Below the pieces are notes generated by a model, which worked only from the letters and a program-made list of their open reading frames with translations, made no database searches and was not told where the DNA came from. A program made the position numbers and the translations under genes. From Tengunoibacter tsumagoiensis (GTDB taxonomy: Bacteria; Chloroflexota; Ktedonobacteria; Ktedonobacterales; Ktedonobacteraceae), in the NCBI RefSeq assembly GCF_003967535.1, contig NZ_BIFR01000001.1, forward strand, positions 1,293,493 to 1,357,492: 64,000 nt of DNA. Direction: 5' to 3'. Of the stretch, positions 8,930 to 18,550 are shown one piece after another (the first letter of the stretch is position 1; each line of letters opens with the position of its first letter).

Positions 8930-11900
8930 TCAGAGCAGATGGAGCTCACGTGCAACTTCGCTAGCGGCACTGCGTTTATGGACGCCCAGTTTGCTATAGA
9001 TGCTCTGCACCTGTGTCCGGACCGTATTGATCGAGACAACCAGAGCCTTCGCAATTTCTGCATTTGAACGATGCTCGACAAGCAGGCGGAGGACGCGCAT
9101 TTCCTGAGGAGTGAGCGGTTCGATCAGAGAAGTAGCCTGAGCATGTGCGCCATTGTGTTGCTGAACAGGAAAGGCACTCAGCAGGGTGCGGAGATAGGCC
9201 AACAATGGTTGGTCGTGCAGTTGAGGAAGAAGGGAGCGCAAAAGGATCTCCATCTGTTCTCCAGCATCGAGGAACAGGCGCGTAGCGTTCCTGTCAAAAG
9301 CCTGCGCGAGCATATCCCGTAACAATTGCAGCGCCTCTGTCTTGCGTTTTATGGAGGCTTTGACCAGAATCATCTCCACCAGAACTTCCAGCATGAGACG
9401 GGTATGTCCCACCTCCCGGGTGGCAATCAGTAAAGGCTCAAGCAGGCTCAATGCTTCCTCCAGTTTATCCTGGCTTCGGAACCAGCGGCTTACAAGCAGT
9501 TCTTCCTCGATTTTCCGTGAGAAATTGGGATGAGGCGAACGGCCAGTTGCCCAACGCTGTATGATCATCTGATTGCCGACGGAGAGCGCTAAGCATGCCA
9601 GAGCCGTCTGGATCTCCTGAGCGAGGTAAGGCAAGGAGGCAGGAATCCTGTCAAGGAGGGCTGTGAGTTGTCGTTGGGCAACAACAGCCTGGCCCTGCGC
9701 CTGTTGCACACGAGCGAGGATAAGCATCGCGCGCACCTCATAGTACACGAGGTGATGAGTCTGGCTGACGTGTATAGCCTCCTGCGCATGTCGAGATGCA
9801 CTTTCCAGGTCGTTGGCTTCATAGCAGAGTTCAGCCAGACCAACCAGAGCATAACAGCGTACGTAAAGGGGCCCTCCTTCGTTTGCTCCCACGAGTACCT
9901 GGCGATACAAAGCGGTGGCTTGCTGGATCTCCCCCAACTCGAAGAAGACCTGTGCCAGTTTGGTCCTGGCAACCTGCTGGAAATAGTGATTCTTTGCAAT
10001 TTCACAAAGAGTTCGGGCCTCAAGTAAAGCTGCGCGAGCCTGTTGGAAGTCGCCCTTTTGTATCAATTCTTCTGCCACAATAGATAGCGCGATACCACGC
10101 CAGATATATTGTGTCTGTTCAAGCCAGTCCAGCGCCTGTGTTGCATACCTGTTTACAGTCTGCATATTGCCCTGCCTGAGGGCAAGTAATGAGCGAAAGG
10201 CAAACAGCTCTCCAAGCTTTGGCAGATTATCCTCAACCCGGAAGCTATCTTCTGCCCTCTGCAAGAGCTTCTCCAACAAAGGCAGGGTTGGTGCATCAGG
10301 TTGCCAGGAAGTGTTTTGAAACAACAGCGCAGTTGCATAGCTCAGGCAGAGGACTGGCCTCTGCTCCAGCAGAGTTTCTGGAATGTGCTCTAACCAGCGC
10401 TGCAATGTGTGCGGCTCATGTAGTTCACCGGGAAAGGTCTGCTTCTCGATTGACCGTTCGATCAAGATCGCTGCTCGCGTGTGGTCCTGGGCGGCCAGAG
10501 CTGTAGCTATCGCTTCTTCGAGTGATCCATGCACTTCATACCAGGATGAGGCGCGCGTAAAGAGGCGATGCAAGTCGTCTTCACTGAAGCGACGACGAGC
10601 TTCGTTACGCATGGCTTCGGAAAAGAGCGCATGATACCGATACCATTGCTGTGAGGCTTCGGGGAGATGAAGCACGTCCGCGTCAAGCGCTTCGAGGAAT
10701 ATCTGGAGATGTTCCAGGAGTGTGAGCATATCCTGGCTGTTTTGTTGCTCGGTCACTGCATCACAGAGGGAAGCTGTCAGGCGAGTGAGAATACTGGTCT
10801 GGAGTAAAAATCGTTGCACCGGCTCTGGTTGTAGATGAAGCACTTCTGCGACAAAATATTCCTGCAAGGAGGCATTGTTTCGTGAGAAGAGCGCCAATGT
10901 CTGCTCTTCCTCTGCGGGCGTTGTGGTTCTTTGTAGGGCGAGCTTTACCAGGTGCAGACCAGTTCCCCAGCCTTCTAGCTGATCATGGAGGCGCTGAATA
11001 GTCGCAGTTTCCAATAGGAAAGGGAGCGAGTGATGAAGAAGGATGGTGGTTTCTTCTTGCGAGAAACGAAGGTCAGCAGCACGTACTTCGCAGAGAGCAG
11101 AACGCGTGCGAAATCGTGCCAGGGAAAAGGGAGGATCACTGCGGGTGATCATTATCAGATGAAACGGAGCTGGGAGATGATTGAGAAAAAAAGAGATCGT
11201 TTCATAGATCGCATGCTCAGTAATGACATGGCAATCTTCCAGAACCAGGATGCCTCCTATTGGACTCTGGGCCAGGGCATTGAGCAACGTGGTTAGCACA
11301 GTTGACAGATCTGAGGGCAGAAAAGGCGGTTGTGGAGTCGTGGCTGTCAACGTACTATGAACCTGCGTAAGATCAACCTGAAATGTCTGACAAGCTGCAA
11401 TAAGATAACGCCAGAAACGCAGTGGATCATTGTCCTCTGTTTCCAGGGAGACCCAGGCAACGGGCGGAAAATTGGGGCTTGCACATCGAGTAGCCATCCA
11501 CTGGCGGACCAGAGTTGTCTTGCCGAATCCGGCAGGTGCTGAGAGGAGCGTGAGAGGGCCCTCTCGTCCGGCATCGAGCAGCGTGAATAAGCGTGAGCGG
11601 TCCAGGAGAAAGCTCGGTAGCCGTGGAGGAGACAGTTTGGTAACGAGGAGCGGGAGTGCTTCAACAGAAGAAAGGTGCTGTCGGGCATCCTGCGCATAGA
11701 CTATCTCACGCGCAGGTTGAGGCAGGCCAGTTTCTTGCATTGACTGGAAAGCAAGTGGATACGAGTCGGGCACGTTTTCCAGCAGGCGAGCAATCTCCTC
11801 TAAGCGAACAAGCGTGAGATCTGTCGATTTGCCGAGATAGCGCTTGGCAACGCGCCCATGCAGGCGTCGATATGCATACCAATAGCTACTCCCGCGTTGC

Positions 11901-12076
11901 ACCCGTTGCTTCCGTACCGTATAGTGCATGCCCCAACGACTGTGAAAAGAAAAAGAGGTAATGTGCTCAAGCCAATCATTGGTGAGTGTCTGGGTACTGG
12001 TCTGGTCATCCATAGAGAAGACATAGTTCTGTGCTTGCTCGGACCACCGAAGCTGAGCGGGGGTATACCTGGGCAT
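8930..12076 (-). CDS. MalT-type LuxR-family STAND transcriptional regulator
   Basis: 1048 residues. Residues 1-110 are an N-terminal module (MPRYTPAQLRW..., then YWYAYRR..GR..KRYLG) often seen in Ktedonobacterial regulators. A STAND NTPase follows, with Walker A APAGFGKTTL near 185 and a Walker B-like ILVLEDCH near 285. Residues about 520-960 are helical repeats of TPR type. The last 65 residues are a LuxR helix-turn-helix (LTPQEMRVLRLL...SNAEIAKAL...TVRTQVQSIYSKLGVHKRS). Such proteins bind an inducer through the repeats, oligomerise with ATP and activate a promoter. AAGGA lies 6 bases before the ATG. A 14-bp inverted repeat (12118-12172) lies upstream. Target and ligand are unknown. Confidence 0.93.
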   Translation of the reverse strand: MPRYTPAQLRWSEQAQNYVFSMDDQTSTQTLTNDWLEHITSFSFHSRWGMHYTVRKQRVQRGSSYWYAYRRLHGRVAKRYLGKSTDLTLVRLEEIARLLENVPDSYPLAFQSMQETGLPQPAREIVYAQDARQHLSSVEALPLLVTKLSPPRLPSFLLDRSRLFTLLDAGREGPLTLLSAPAGFGKTTLVRQWMATRCASPNFPPVAWVSLETEDNDPLRFWRYLIAACQTFQVDLTQVHSTLTATTPQPPFLPSDLSTVLTTLLNALAQSPIGGILVLEDCHVITEHAIYETISFFLNHLPAPFHLIMITRSDPPFSLARFRTRSALCEVRAADLRFSQEETTILLHHSLPFLLETATIQRLHDQLEGWGTGLHLVKLALQRTTTPAEEEQTLALFSRNNASLQEYFVAEVLHLQPEPVQRFLLQTSILTRLTASLCDAVTEQQNSQDMLTLLEHLQIFLEALDADVLHLPEASQQWYRYHALFSEAMRNEARRRFSEDDLHRLFTRASSWYEVHGSLEEAIATALAAQDHTRAAILIERSIEKQTFPGELHEPHTLQRWLEHIPETLLEQRPVLCLSYATALLFQNTSWQPDAPTLPLLEKLLQRAEDSFRVEDNLPKLGELFAFRSLLALRQGNMQTVNRYATQALDWLEQTQYIWRGIALSIVAEELIQKGDFQQARAALLEARTLCEIAKNHYFQQVARTKLAQVFFELGEIQQATALYRQVLVGANEGGPLYVRCYALVGLAELCYEANDLESASRHAQEAIHVSQTHHLVYYEVRAMLILARVQQAQGQAVVAQRQLTALLDRIPASLPYLAQEIQTALACLALSVGNQMIIQRWATGRSPHPNFSRKIEEELLVSRWFRSQDKLEEALSLLEPLLIATREVGHTRLMLEVLVEMILVKASIKRKTEALQLLRDMLAQAFDRNATRLFLDAGEQMEILLRSLLPQLHDQPLLAYLRTLLSAFPVQQHNGAHAQATSLIEPLTPQEMRVLRLLVEHRSNAEIAKALVVSINTVRTQVQSIYSKLGVHKRSAASEVARELHLL

Positions 12077-12117
12077 ACGTGTTCCTTATCTGAGGATAAG
12101 AATAGGCATAATAGGAT

Positions 12118-12172
12118 GTTGCCTAACAGATGTAACCCAACAAGTATAGCATCGTATGATCTGTTAGGCAAC
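12118..12172. promoter_or_regulatory. 14-bp perfect inverted repeat upstream of the LuxR/STAND gene
   Basis: GTTGCCTAACAGAT (12118-12131) is exactly complementary to 12159-12172, with 27 nt between. It starts 42 bases upstream of the regulator start. It may be an operator for autoregulation or a hairpin in the 5' leader. Half-site spacing of 41 bp centre to centre is close to four helical turns. Confidence 0.45.
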
Positions 12173-12284
12173 AAAAACAAATGAAGATCCAGAGCACTGA
12201 TGAAAGACAGCAGTCATTATCCTTACTAATGCGATGTTCAGGTCAAATTGATAGGCCATTCTCTACCAAAAAGTTTGCCAAAAA

Positions 12285-12329
12285 AAAGCTTGCTTATTAA
12301 TGGGTTCCCATCATTAATAAGCAAGCTTT
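12285..12329 (-). terminator. Orphan 18-bp perfect hairpin
   Basis: Arms 12285-12302 and 12312-12329 pair perfectly around a 9-nt loop. On the minus strand the stem is followed by seven T (12287 down to 12281), as in an intrinsic terminator. No gene was found that would need it, so it may end an unseen small RNA or be a relic. Confidence 0.45.
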
Positions 12330-12821
12330 GCGAATGGACCAGATAGCTCTTCTTTGAGCTCATAGCCCGCGAGCAAATATCTGTTTTATTTGATTTTTTG
12401 TTATCTATCTTCTTTATTGAAGATCCATTTATGGATGCAAGAAATAGTGAGATATGTCGAAAAGATGCGTGCAGGTGGTTCCCTCTTGCGTTTGTTAGAA
12501 AAGAAGAAAAGAAGAAAATTCTTTACTAATGCACGCACCTTTTTCTCTTATAGAGAGCATAACTGATAGCTATGAGTGCTGTCAAGGTTTTTCTTGACTA
12601 AATTGACCCATTAAATCAACAATAGGACTTTTACCTTACCTGAGATAGAGGGTCATGATTGAACAGTCCCATACGCGATAGAGATAGCCCTTGAGAAGGA
12701 GATAAGAGCGAACAAATTCTGAGGGAGGTCTATGCGGATGGATGTTCAAGCGTATAATTGGTAGAAAGCTCGTATCAGAAGCTGTTGGTAGTGAGGATAT
12801 GGTTGAAGAGAGGGAGAGTAT

Positions 12822-13331
12822 ATGCTTTATGATCTTTTAAAGTACTGTGTCAGTCTTTTTTTTAATTGTATCAACCTGCTGCTCGGTGGACGTCTGCCAC
12901 CCTTTGGGACCGCAGCAGTCATTGTTGAGCAAGATGAGCAGTATCTCGTCATACTTTTGCCCAGAGGGCGCATAGTCTTTCCAGGTGGATTTATGAATTG
13001 GCGCGAACACCCACGAGAAGCAGCGATGCGTGAGGGCCTTGAGGAGACTGGCCTTCAGTTGCAGGCTGATCATCTTATTGGCTGTTACTCACGGGCGAAT
13101 ACAAGTCTTTTTAATATGAGTACAATCAGTTTTGTGTACCATGCGCGTATAGTTGGAGGGAGACTCCGCAAGAGTGTAGAGGGCCAGCCATTGTGGCTGA
13201 AGGAAGAAGAACTCCAGCGACGGATGGATAAATCATCGTTACAACTCCTGGCCGATTATCATCGCTATCGTCAGATTACACAGGAACAGGGCCAAGCCTG
13301 GTCTGAAGGTCCCATCTGGAGCGTCTCCTGA
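12822..13331 (+). CDS. Nudix hydrolase
   Basis: 169 residues. The Nudix box is complete: GGFMNWREHPREAAMREGLEETGL fits GX5EX7REUXEEXGU near residues 56-79. It binds the divalent metals needed to split nucleoside diphosphates linked to another group. Residues 1-25 are hydrophobic (LLKYCVSLFFNCINLLLGG) and may anchor it to the membrane, which is unusual for the family. The C-terminal half has FNMSTISFVYHARI, a typical beta strand. The substrate is not predictable. GAGAGGGAG lies upstream of the ATG. Confidence 0.88.
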   Translation: MLYDLLKYCVSLFFNCINLLLGGRLPPFGTAAVIVEQDEQYLVILLPRGRIVFPGGFMNWREHPREAAMREGLEETGLQLQADHLIGCYSRANTSLFNMSTISFVYHARIVGGRLRKSVEGQPLWLKEEELQRRMDKSSLQLLADYHRYRQITQEQGQAWSEGPIWSVS

Positions 13332-13688
13332 TCCTACGGGCTAAACATTGATTAATAGCTCACCCGGCGATCATCGTTGGCCTTTTTGACATCCAGTCCC
13401 TGGTAGAGAGTCGGGTGAGCTCAGCGAACTGCTTTGTTGCTGATAGTCTCAATCCTCTTTGAGAATAGCCATGTCTTGCCGTCAGTGCTCTGAGAAGGGC
13501 CAGGCAACTTTTCTAGAAGAAAGGTCTTCTCTGTTGTATTATCTCAGACGTTATCGATGATTCTTTTTCTTTACCATCTGTAAACTTTCAATCATCCCCC
13601 AAATAGAATGAAATTTGCTCAGAGCTAAAAAATCAGGTAAAATGGAATCAAGCCTCTGGTATGTATTCTAAATGGTAGGGCAAAGTAA
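13332..13688. other. Intergenic region with a 10-bp inverted repeat
   Basis: AGCTCACCCG at 13357-13366 is exactly complementary to 13412-13421, with 45 nt between. A T5 run at 13383-13387 inside the loop could terminate the Nudix gene after the small CGAT-C-ATCG dyad. No gene seen. Confidence 0.4.
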
Positions 13689-14237
13689 ATGTATATTCAT
13701 ACAGCAAAGCTATTATTGCGCGATTTTACTGACAACGATTTTACTGCAATCCATGCTTTTGATGCAGACCCTGAGCTAAGGCGTTACTGTGGAGGGGGAG
13801 TAGCGAGCGAAAATGACACTCGCGCCTTCTTACACCATGCGCTTATATGGCAGGCATCCGATCCACGGCCAGTCTATGCGCTGGCCTTAATTCGTAAAGA
13901 AGATGATCAGATGATCGGAGTCGTTGGCCTCAGCATCGTCAATCCTGACCTGGGAGAGGCTGAGCTCTGGTATCGGCTTAGCCGTTTCTATTGGAAGCAA
14001 GGATATATGACTGAGGCTGTTCAAGCCTTAATCGCCTTTAGTTTTCAGACCCTTTATCTGCATCGCATTTACGCGCAGTGTGCGCCAGAGAACCAGGCTG
14101 CCAGGCGTGTACTAGAGAAGGTAGGATTGCGGCTGGAGGGACTCTTAAAAGAGAACGCTCCTCATGAAGATGGGACCTGGCGCGATAGCCAGCTCTATGC
14201 CATCCTCGCTTCCGAATGGGCAGAACATGCATTCTAA
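13689..14237 (+). CDS. GNAT N-acetyltransferase (RimJ/RimL type)
   Basis: 182 residues, one GNAT domain of the type that acetylates ribosomal protein N-termini or small amines. It starts with the family-typical TAKLLLRDFTDNDF. A strand with IGVVGLSIV and E.WY lies near residues 77-95. The acetyl-CoA loop is degenerate, read as YWKQGYMTEAVQALI at about 100-114. HRIYAQCAPENQAARRVLEKVGL near 123-146 is diagnostic for this subfamily. The family includes resistance enzymes, but nothing nearby supports such a role. Confidence 0.87.
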   Translation: MYIHTAKLLLRDFTDNDFTAIHAFDADPELRRYCGGGVASENDTRAFLHHALIWQASDPRPVYALALIRKEDDQMIGVVGLSIVNPDLGEAELWYRLSRFYWKQGYMTEAVQALIAFSFQTLYLHRIYAQCAPENQAARRVLEKVGLRLEGLLKENAPHEDGTWRDSQLYAILASEWAEHAF

Positions 14238-14242
14238 CACAG

Positions 14243-14274
14243 ACGGGCTCAGTTCTTCATGAGAACTGGCCCGT
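14243..14274 (+). terminator. Stem-loop after the GNAT gene
   Basis: ACGGGC (14243-14248) plus CAGTTCT (14250-14256) pair with AGAACTG plus GCCCGT (14262-14274), with a single bulged T and a 5-nt loop. No long T run follows. Confidence 0.6.
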
Positions 14275-14469
14275 TCATGCCTGCCACACAATACAGCGTT
14301 CGGTGAATAGTCGTTCCCTGTAACGTGGGTTATCAACGTATTCCAATACGATAGGCAGAAAGTGGTAAAGAAAGAGAATCTTGCCTGGCTTGAGAAACTT
14401 TTGTGATACCATAGATCATATTCTCTTGTAGAGATCATTTAAGAGAGATGCTATAAGGAGCTGGTGCTT

Positions 14470-15492
14470 ATGCGTATCCTGGTGACGGGTGGAGCGGGTT
14501 TTATTGGCAGTGCATTTGTACGAACGATCATGATGGACTCCCCTCATCATGATATAGTCGTCCTGGATAAATTGACCTATGCAGGGAACCTGGCTAATCT
14601 GGCCCCAGTCTCGTCCAGACTTACCTTTATCCAGGGTGATATTTGCGATCCGCAGATAGTAGCTGACGCAATGGCAGGCTGTGATGCTGTTGTGCATTTT
14701 GCTGCAGAGACGCATGTGGATCGTTCGTTATTGGATGCACAGGATTTTTTGACCACCAATATTTATGGAACATACACGTTATTGGAGGCCGCGCGGAAGC
14801 AGAAAGTACAGCGTTTTCTCCAGATCTCAACCGATGAGGTCTATGGGAATGCGCTTTCACCCGCCGGAGTAAGCCGTCCTTCGGTAGAGAGCGATCCTTT
14901 TTTGCCCCTCTCGCCCTATGCAGCCAGTAAGGCCGGAGCTGATAATCTGGCGTACTCATATTGGGCCACCTATGGTCTCCCGGTCACGATTACACGCTGT
15001 AGCAACAACTATGGCCCCTACCAATACCCAGAAAAACAGCTCCCTCTCTTTATCCTCAACGCGCTTGAAGATCGACCGCTCCCAATTTATGGAGATGGTC
15101 AGCACTCACGTGATTGGATCTATGTGCAGGATCATATCGCAGCTTTACTGTGTATTTTGCAGCATGAAGACGTTAATGGAGCGATCTTCAATATTGGGGC
15201 AACAGAAGAGAGAACAACGGTCCAGAATGCCTGCACCATTCTGGAGCTGACACAGAAGCCCCTGTCACTCTTGCGCTATGTACCTGATCGTTCGGGGCAT
15301 GTACGGCGTCATGCCGTCAATGCCAGTAAATTGCAACAGACCCTTAACTGGCAACCAACGGTAACATTTAGCGAAGGAATTCGCCAGACCATCTGCTGGT
15401 ATCAAGAGCAGCTCGGCTGGCTAGAAGAGATTAAAGCGCGGCATAATGCCTTTTTGCACCATGCGCTCAATCTGGCTAATTCGGTGTCCTGA
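14470..15492 (+). CDS. rmlB: dTDP-glucose 4,6-dehydratase
   Basis: 340 residues of an extended short-chain dehydrogenase. It converts dTDP-glucose to dTDP-4-keto-6-deoxyglucose for rhamnose and other deoxysugars. The NAD-binding TGGAGFIGS is at residues 7-15. The catalytic ISTDEVYG lies near 120-127 and the YAASK pair near 152-156. ITRCSNNYGPYQYPEK near 178-193 is diagnostic of RmlB. A GTG at 14464 sits only 3 bases after AAGGAG, so the ATG at 14470 (9 bases after) is preferred. RmlA, C and D are not in the window, so the pathway partners lie elsewhere. Confidence 0.95.
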   Translation: MRILVTGGAGFIGSAFVRTIMMDSPHHDIVVLDKLTYAGNLANLAPVSSRLTFIQGDICDPQIVADAMAGCDAVVHFAAETHVDRSLLDAQDFLTTNIYGTYTLLEAARKQKVQRFLQISTDEVYGNALSPAGVSRPSVESDPFLPLSPYAASKAGADNLAYSYWATYGLPVTITRCSNNYGPYQYPEKQLPLFILNALEDRPLPIYGDGQHSRDWIYVQDHIAALLCILQHEDVNGAIFNIGATEERTTVQNACTILELTQKPLSLLRYVPDRSGHVRRHAVNASKLQQTLNWQPTVTFSEGIRQTICWYQEQLGWLEEIKARHNAFLHHALNLANSVS

Positions 15493-15531
15493 CTGGTCAA
15501 AGGCATGGTGAAAATCTGTCACCTTTGAAAG

Positions 15532-15578
15532 AGAGAGGGCCACATCATGAAGCACAACTGTGAATGTGGGCCCTCTCT
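15532..15578 (+). terminator. Stem-loop terminator after rmlB
   Basis: AGAGAGGGC-CACAT pairs with ATGTGGG-CCCTCTCT with one bulge. TTCCCTTTTT follows. It can also end the minus-strand export module that stops at 15609. Confidence 0.7.
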
Positions 15579-15608
15579 TCCCTTTTTAGGTACGGACGAC
15601 TTTTTCCG

Positions 15609-15998
15609 CTAGCTATGTGGAGAGAATTGCGGAAGAGAGAGATCAAAAGCCTCCTGGGAACGGAGCTGTTTGAGCGTGACCTCAATACGATTCAGGCTCT
15701 CCTCGAGTTGACGGGACTGCATCTGGAGAGACTGCATCTCCATAGTAAGAGCCGTGATCTGCTCTTGCACCTTCTGTACATGCGTAAGCTCTGCAAGTGA
15801 GCTGTCGGACTCTTCCGCAGATGGTAAAAGAGCCTGTTGGAGCGTTTCAAGCGAAGTAGGGACCTCACTCACCTCCTCAATTGTCTGTGCGATAGAGGGT
15901 GATTGAGGCTGAGGAGCATCTGAGCCATCGCGGGCCAGCAAGAACACCCCTACTATCGCCAGCAAAGCCACGACAAGCAAACCTCCAGTAATCAGCAT
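15609..15998 (-). CDS. Membrane-anchored coiled-coil protein, third gene of export module 1
   Basis: 129 residues. The start at 15998 has AAAGGA about 7 bases upstream, while the longer reading has none. Residues 1-22 form one transmembrane helix (MLITGGLLVVALLAIVGVFL). An Asp/Gln/Pro/Ser linker follows, then a coiled coil at about 70-115 with heptad Leu/Met (VQKVQEQITALTMEMQSLQM...). It is paralogous to the protein ending at 19726: both start with ML-GGL-VV and hold one helix then a coiled coil. Each lies immediately downstream of an MFS/HlyD pair. I infer an accessory part of the exporter. No named family recognised. Confidence 0.8.
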   Translation of the reverse strand: MLITGGLLVVALLAIVGVFLLARDGSDAPQPQSPSIAQTIEEVSEVPTSLETLQQALLPSAEESDSSLAELTHVQKVQEQITALTMEMQSLQMQSRQLEESLNRIEVTLKQLRSQEAFDLSLPQFSPHS

Positions 15999-16113
15999 TG
16001 CACATTCCTTTCGTACAATCATGTCGTACAATCATGAGGAAGCCCTCACCTGATGAGAGAGCTTCCTCAGCGGAACTGGTCACGCCATCAATCGTGCGTG
16101 GCTCATAGACAAC

Positions 16114-16767
16114 TTAGTGCAGATGGATAGTGACCTTCGTGCTCATGCCAGGGACAATATCATTGCCGCCGAAGCCATCAACACTAATGATCACAGGCAC
16201 GCGCTGACCAACCTTCGTATAGTTACCGCTGGTCATATCTGAAGAAGGGAGCAGAGAGAATGAGCCAGCCGTAGCCTGAACGATCTGCTTGATGTGACCT
16301 TTATAGGTTGTGCCGCTGAAAGCATCGACATTCACATCGACATCCTGATTCTGTTTCACATTCGCAATCTGGTTCTCATCAACGTAGGCCGTGACATACA
16401 GATTGTTGAGATCAGTCACTTGAGCCAGTGCCAGACCTGGAGTAACGCTCTGACCCTGGATACCATTTTCTTGAATAATGGTTCCAGCGATTGGAGACGT
16501 AATAGTCAGCGTGGTCTTCTCGCCATTCGCTGCAACGGTGCTGATAGAAGCAATAGCCTGACCAGCGGTTACAGTATCGCCCAACTTCACATCAACAGCA
16601 GACAACGTTCCAGCCTGTGGACTGCTCACCGAAAGAATCTGACCTGTAACCTGAGCATCATCGGTGCTATAGAATGTATAACTATTATAGATCCAATAGA
16701 AGACACCCGCAGCAATTGCGAATAAAGCCACTACGACAAGCGTAGGAATAAGAATTAAACGGCGCAT
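16114..16767 (-). CDS. HlyD/EmrA-type adaptor (membrane fusion) protein, module 1
   Basis: 217 residues. A single N-terminal transmembrane helix (about 6-28) is followed by YSTDDAQVTGQILSVSSPQAG, the EmrA-like biotinyl-lipoyl half. The second lipoyl half is SPIAGTIIQENGIQGQ near 90. The beta-barrel has DENQIANVKQNQDVDVNVDAF. The long coiled-coil hairpin of Gram-negative EmrA is absent, which suits an organism with no outer membrane to bridge. Partner is the MFS permease upstream (18550-16922). The adaptor is about 65% alike by eye to its copy at 20430-21074. Confidence 0.9.
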   Translation of the reverse strand: MRRLILIPTLVVVALFAIAAGVFYWIYNSYTFYSTDDAQVTGQILSVSSPQAGTLSAVDVKLGDTVTAGQAIASISTVAANGEKTTLTITSPIAGTIIQENGIQGQSVTPGLALAQVTDLNNLYVTAYVDENQIANVKQNQDVDVNVDAFSGTTYKGHIKQIVQATAGSFSLLPSSDMTSGNYTKVGQRVPVIISVDGFGGNDIVPGMSTKVTIHLH

Positions 16768-16921
16768 GATGCGCTCCTTTCATGAATAAGAGCTAATGTA
16801 TAAGTAAACCCGGCGATAGCGTGTGAGAATATAAACCCCAACACGGCGAGAAAAAATGCACCAGGTCTGGTGAAAATGTCCATTTATAACAAGCAAAACC
16901 ATGAAACAGGTAAGAAAAATG

Positions 16922-18550
16922 TTAGCCGCCGATCATCGCTTCTTCACGAGCCTTTTGCAGCTCCTCGCGCTCTTCGGCAGTCATCTGAGTCTCATCCACT
17001 TTCTTTTTGCGGCTTGTGACGAACAGAGAAGCCACAATCGCAACTACCGTCAGGATCGTGCTAACCCAGAAGGCATCCTGCATTGCCAGCATATAGGATT
17101 GACGCTGTAAGAGCCCCCCTACCTGCTTTAGAGCGATAGCATAGGCAGAATTAACTGGATAGCCCTTACCCATCAGCCCGGCCTGAATGATACTGACAAG
17201 ATGCCCCATTGGTGAGCTAGCCGTTACACGCTCGGCCAGATGCGCATAGTGCAATTTCGTTTGCGATTGAACCAGCGTGGCAATCACGGCCACAGCCAAC
17301 GAGCTCATCACAAAGCGCAGCGTTGTATTAACAGCCGACGCCTCACTTAAACGGCGAGGACTGATCTCAGCCAGTGATGAGACCATCAACGGCTGCATAC
17401 AAAGGCCAATACCAAAGCCGCGAAGAATCAGAATAAATTGGAAATTAGTATAAGGGATATACAGATTGAGCGACGAGAGCAACCAGAGAGCAATTCCCAG
17501 AATCACCAGACCAGGAACTACCACCGCACGTACCCCCAGTTTATCTACCAGTCGACCACCAATCAGAACCGCAGCCATCGACGCAAAGGCCTGTGGTAGA
17601 AGCGTCAAACCCGATTGGTAAGCACTTAAGCCACGAAGGCTCTGGAGATAGACAGGAACAAGGAAGAGACCACCATAGAGAGCAAACGTGACCAGCACGC
17701 TGGCCGCATTACTAATAGAGAAAAGAAAATTTGAGAAGACCCGTAGATCCAGAAGAGGTTGTTTCTCTCTGCGGATCAGATCCAGTTCGACCCATACAAA
17801 TGCGATTAAGAGCAGGAAACCAATGAGCAAGAAGCCAAGCACCTTAACAGAGCTCCAGCCATCGGTACTGGCATCAGACAAGCCATAGAGAAGAGTACCC
17901 AGGCCAAATGCAGAGAGCAAGAACCCTGGCAGGTCAAAGCTCACACGATGCTCATCCAGGCTCTGCTTCAGGAAGAAGAACCCCATAAGCACACCAATGA
18001 TTCCAATAGGAAGATTGATGTAGAAGATGAGCTGCCAGCTCGCATAGGTCACAATATAGCCACCGAGCGTAGGCCCAAAGGCTGGAGCCAGCAGAATAGG
18101 GATACCCAGAAAGCCCATCGCCGTACCACGTTCCTCAGGAGGAAACTCGCGGTAAAGCAGAGTAATGGCCACAGGCGTTAGAAAAGCTCCCGAAGCACCC
18201 TGCATAATGCGGAAGACGATCAGCGAGGGCAGGCTCCAGGCCAGACCACAGAGAGCCGATCCTGCCGTAAAGCAGATAAGCGAAAGAAGATAAAAACGTT
18301 TAATGCCAAGCCGATTGGATAAGAAGGCAGTTAATGGCGTCGCCACCCCTTGTGCCAGCGTATAGGCTGTCAGAACCCATTGCACACTATTGAGGTCCGA
18401 TCCAAAGGCGCTTTGTAAGCGAGGAATAGCCACATTCACAATCGTACTATCCAGAATACTCATAAAGATTCCAAAGATAACGACCGTAGCGACAACCCAC
18501 TTATAAGCGAATCCTCCTCCAGACCGTTCGGCAGGTGCGGATATTTGCAT
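16922..18550 (-). CDS. DHA2-family MFS multidrug exporter, module 1
   Basis: 542 residues with 14 likely transmembrane helices, the EmrB/QacA class of proton-driven drug exporters. Helix 1 holds the D of ILDSTIVNVAIP (motif D1). WVLTAYTLAQGVATPL is typical of helix 2. Motif C is PAFGPTLGGY near residue 150. The C-terminal tail is cytoplasmic, basic then acidic. A TTG at 18559 directly abuts AAGGAG, so the ATG at 18550, 9 bases after, is chosen. The TetR gene lies upstream and the adaptor downstream on the same strand, so they likely form one operon. The substrate is unknown. Confidence 0.93.
   Translation of the reverse strand: MQISAPAERSGGGFAYKWVVATVVIFGIFMSILDSTIVNVAIPRLQSAFGSDLNSVQWVLTAYTLAQGVATPLTAFLSNRLGIKRFYLLSLICFTAGSALCGLAWSLPSLIVFRIMQGASGAFLTPVAITLLYREFPPEERGTAMGFLGIPILLAPAFGPTLGGYIVTYASWQLIFYINLPIGIIGVLMGFFFLKQSLDEHRVSFDLPGFLLSAFGLGTLLYGLSDASTDGWSSVKVLGFLLIGFLLLIAFVWVELDLIRREKQPLLDLRVFSNFLFSISNAASVLVTFALYGGLFLVPVYLQSLRGLSAYQSGLTLLPQAFASMAAVLIGGRLVDKLGVRAVVVPGLVILGIALWLLSSLNLYIPYTNFQFILILRGFGIGLCMQPLMVSSLAEISPRRLSEASAVNTTLRFVMSSLAVAVIATLVQSQTKLHYAHLAERVTASSPMGHLVSIIQAGLMGKGYPVNSAYAIALKQVGGLLQRQSYMLAMQDAFWVSTILTVVAIVASLFVTSRKKKVDETQMTAEEREELQKAREEAMIGG

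Larger units (their letters stand above)
12077..12821. other. 745-bp intergenic region with two strong inverted repeats
   Basis: The region separates the divergent LuxR regulator and Nudix genes. It holds a 14-bp perfect inverted repeat at 12118-12172 and an 18-bp perfect hairpin at 12285-12329, both listed separately. The rest is AT-rich and purine-rich around 12490-12530. I see no gene with a ribosome site. Confidence 0.6.
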
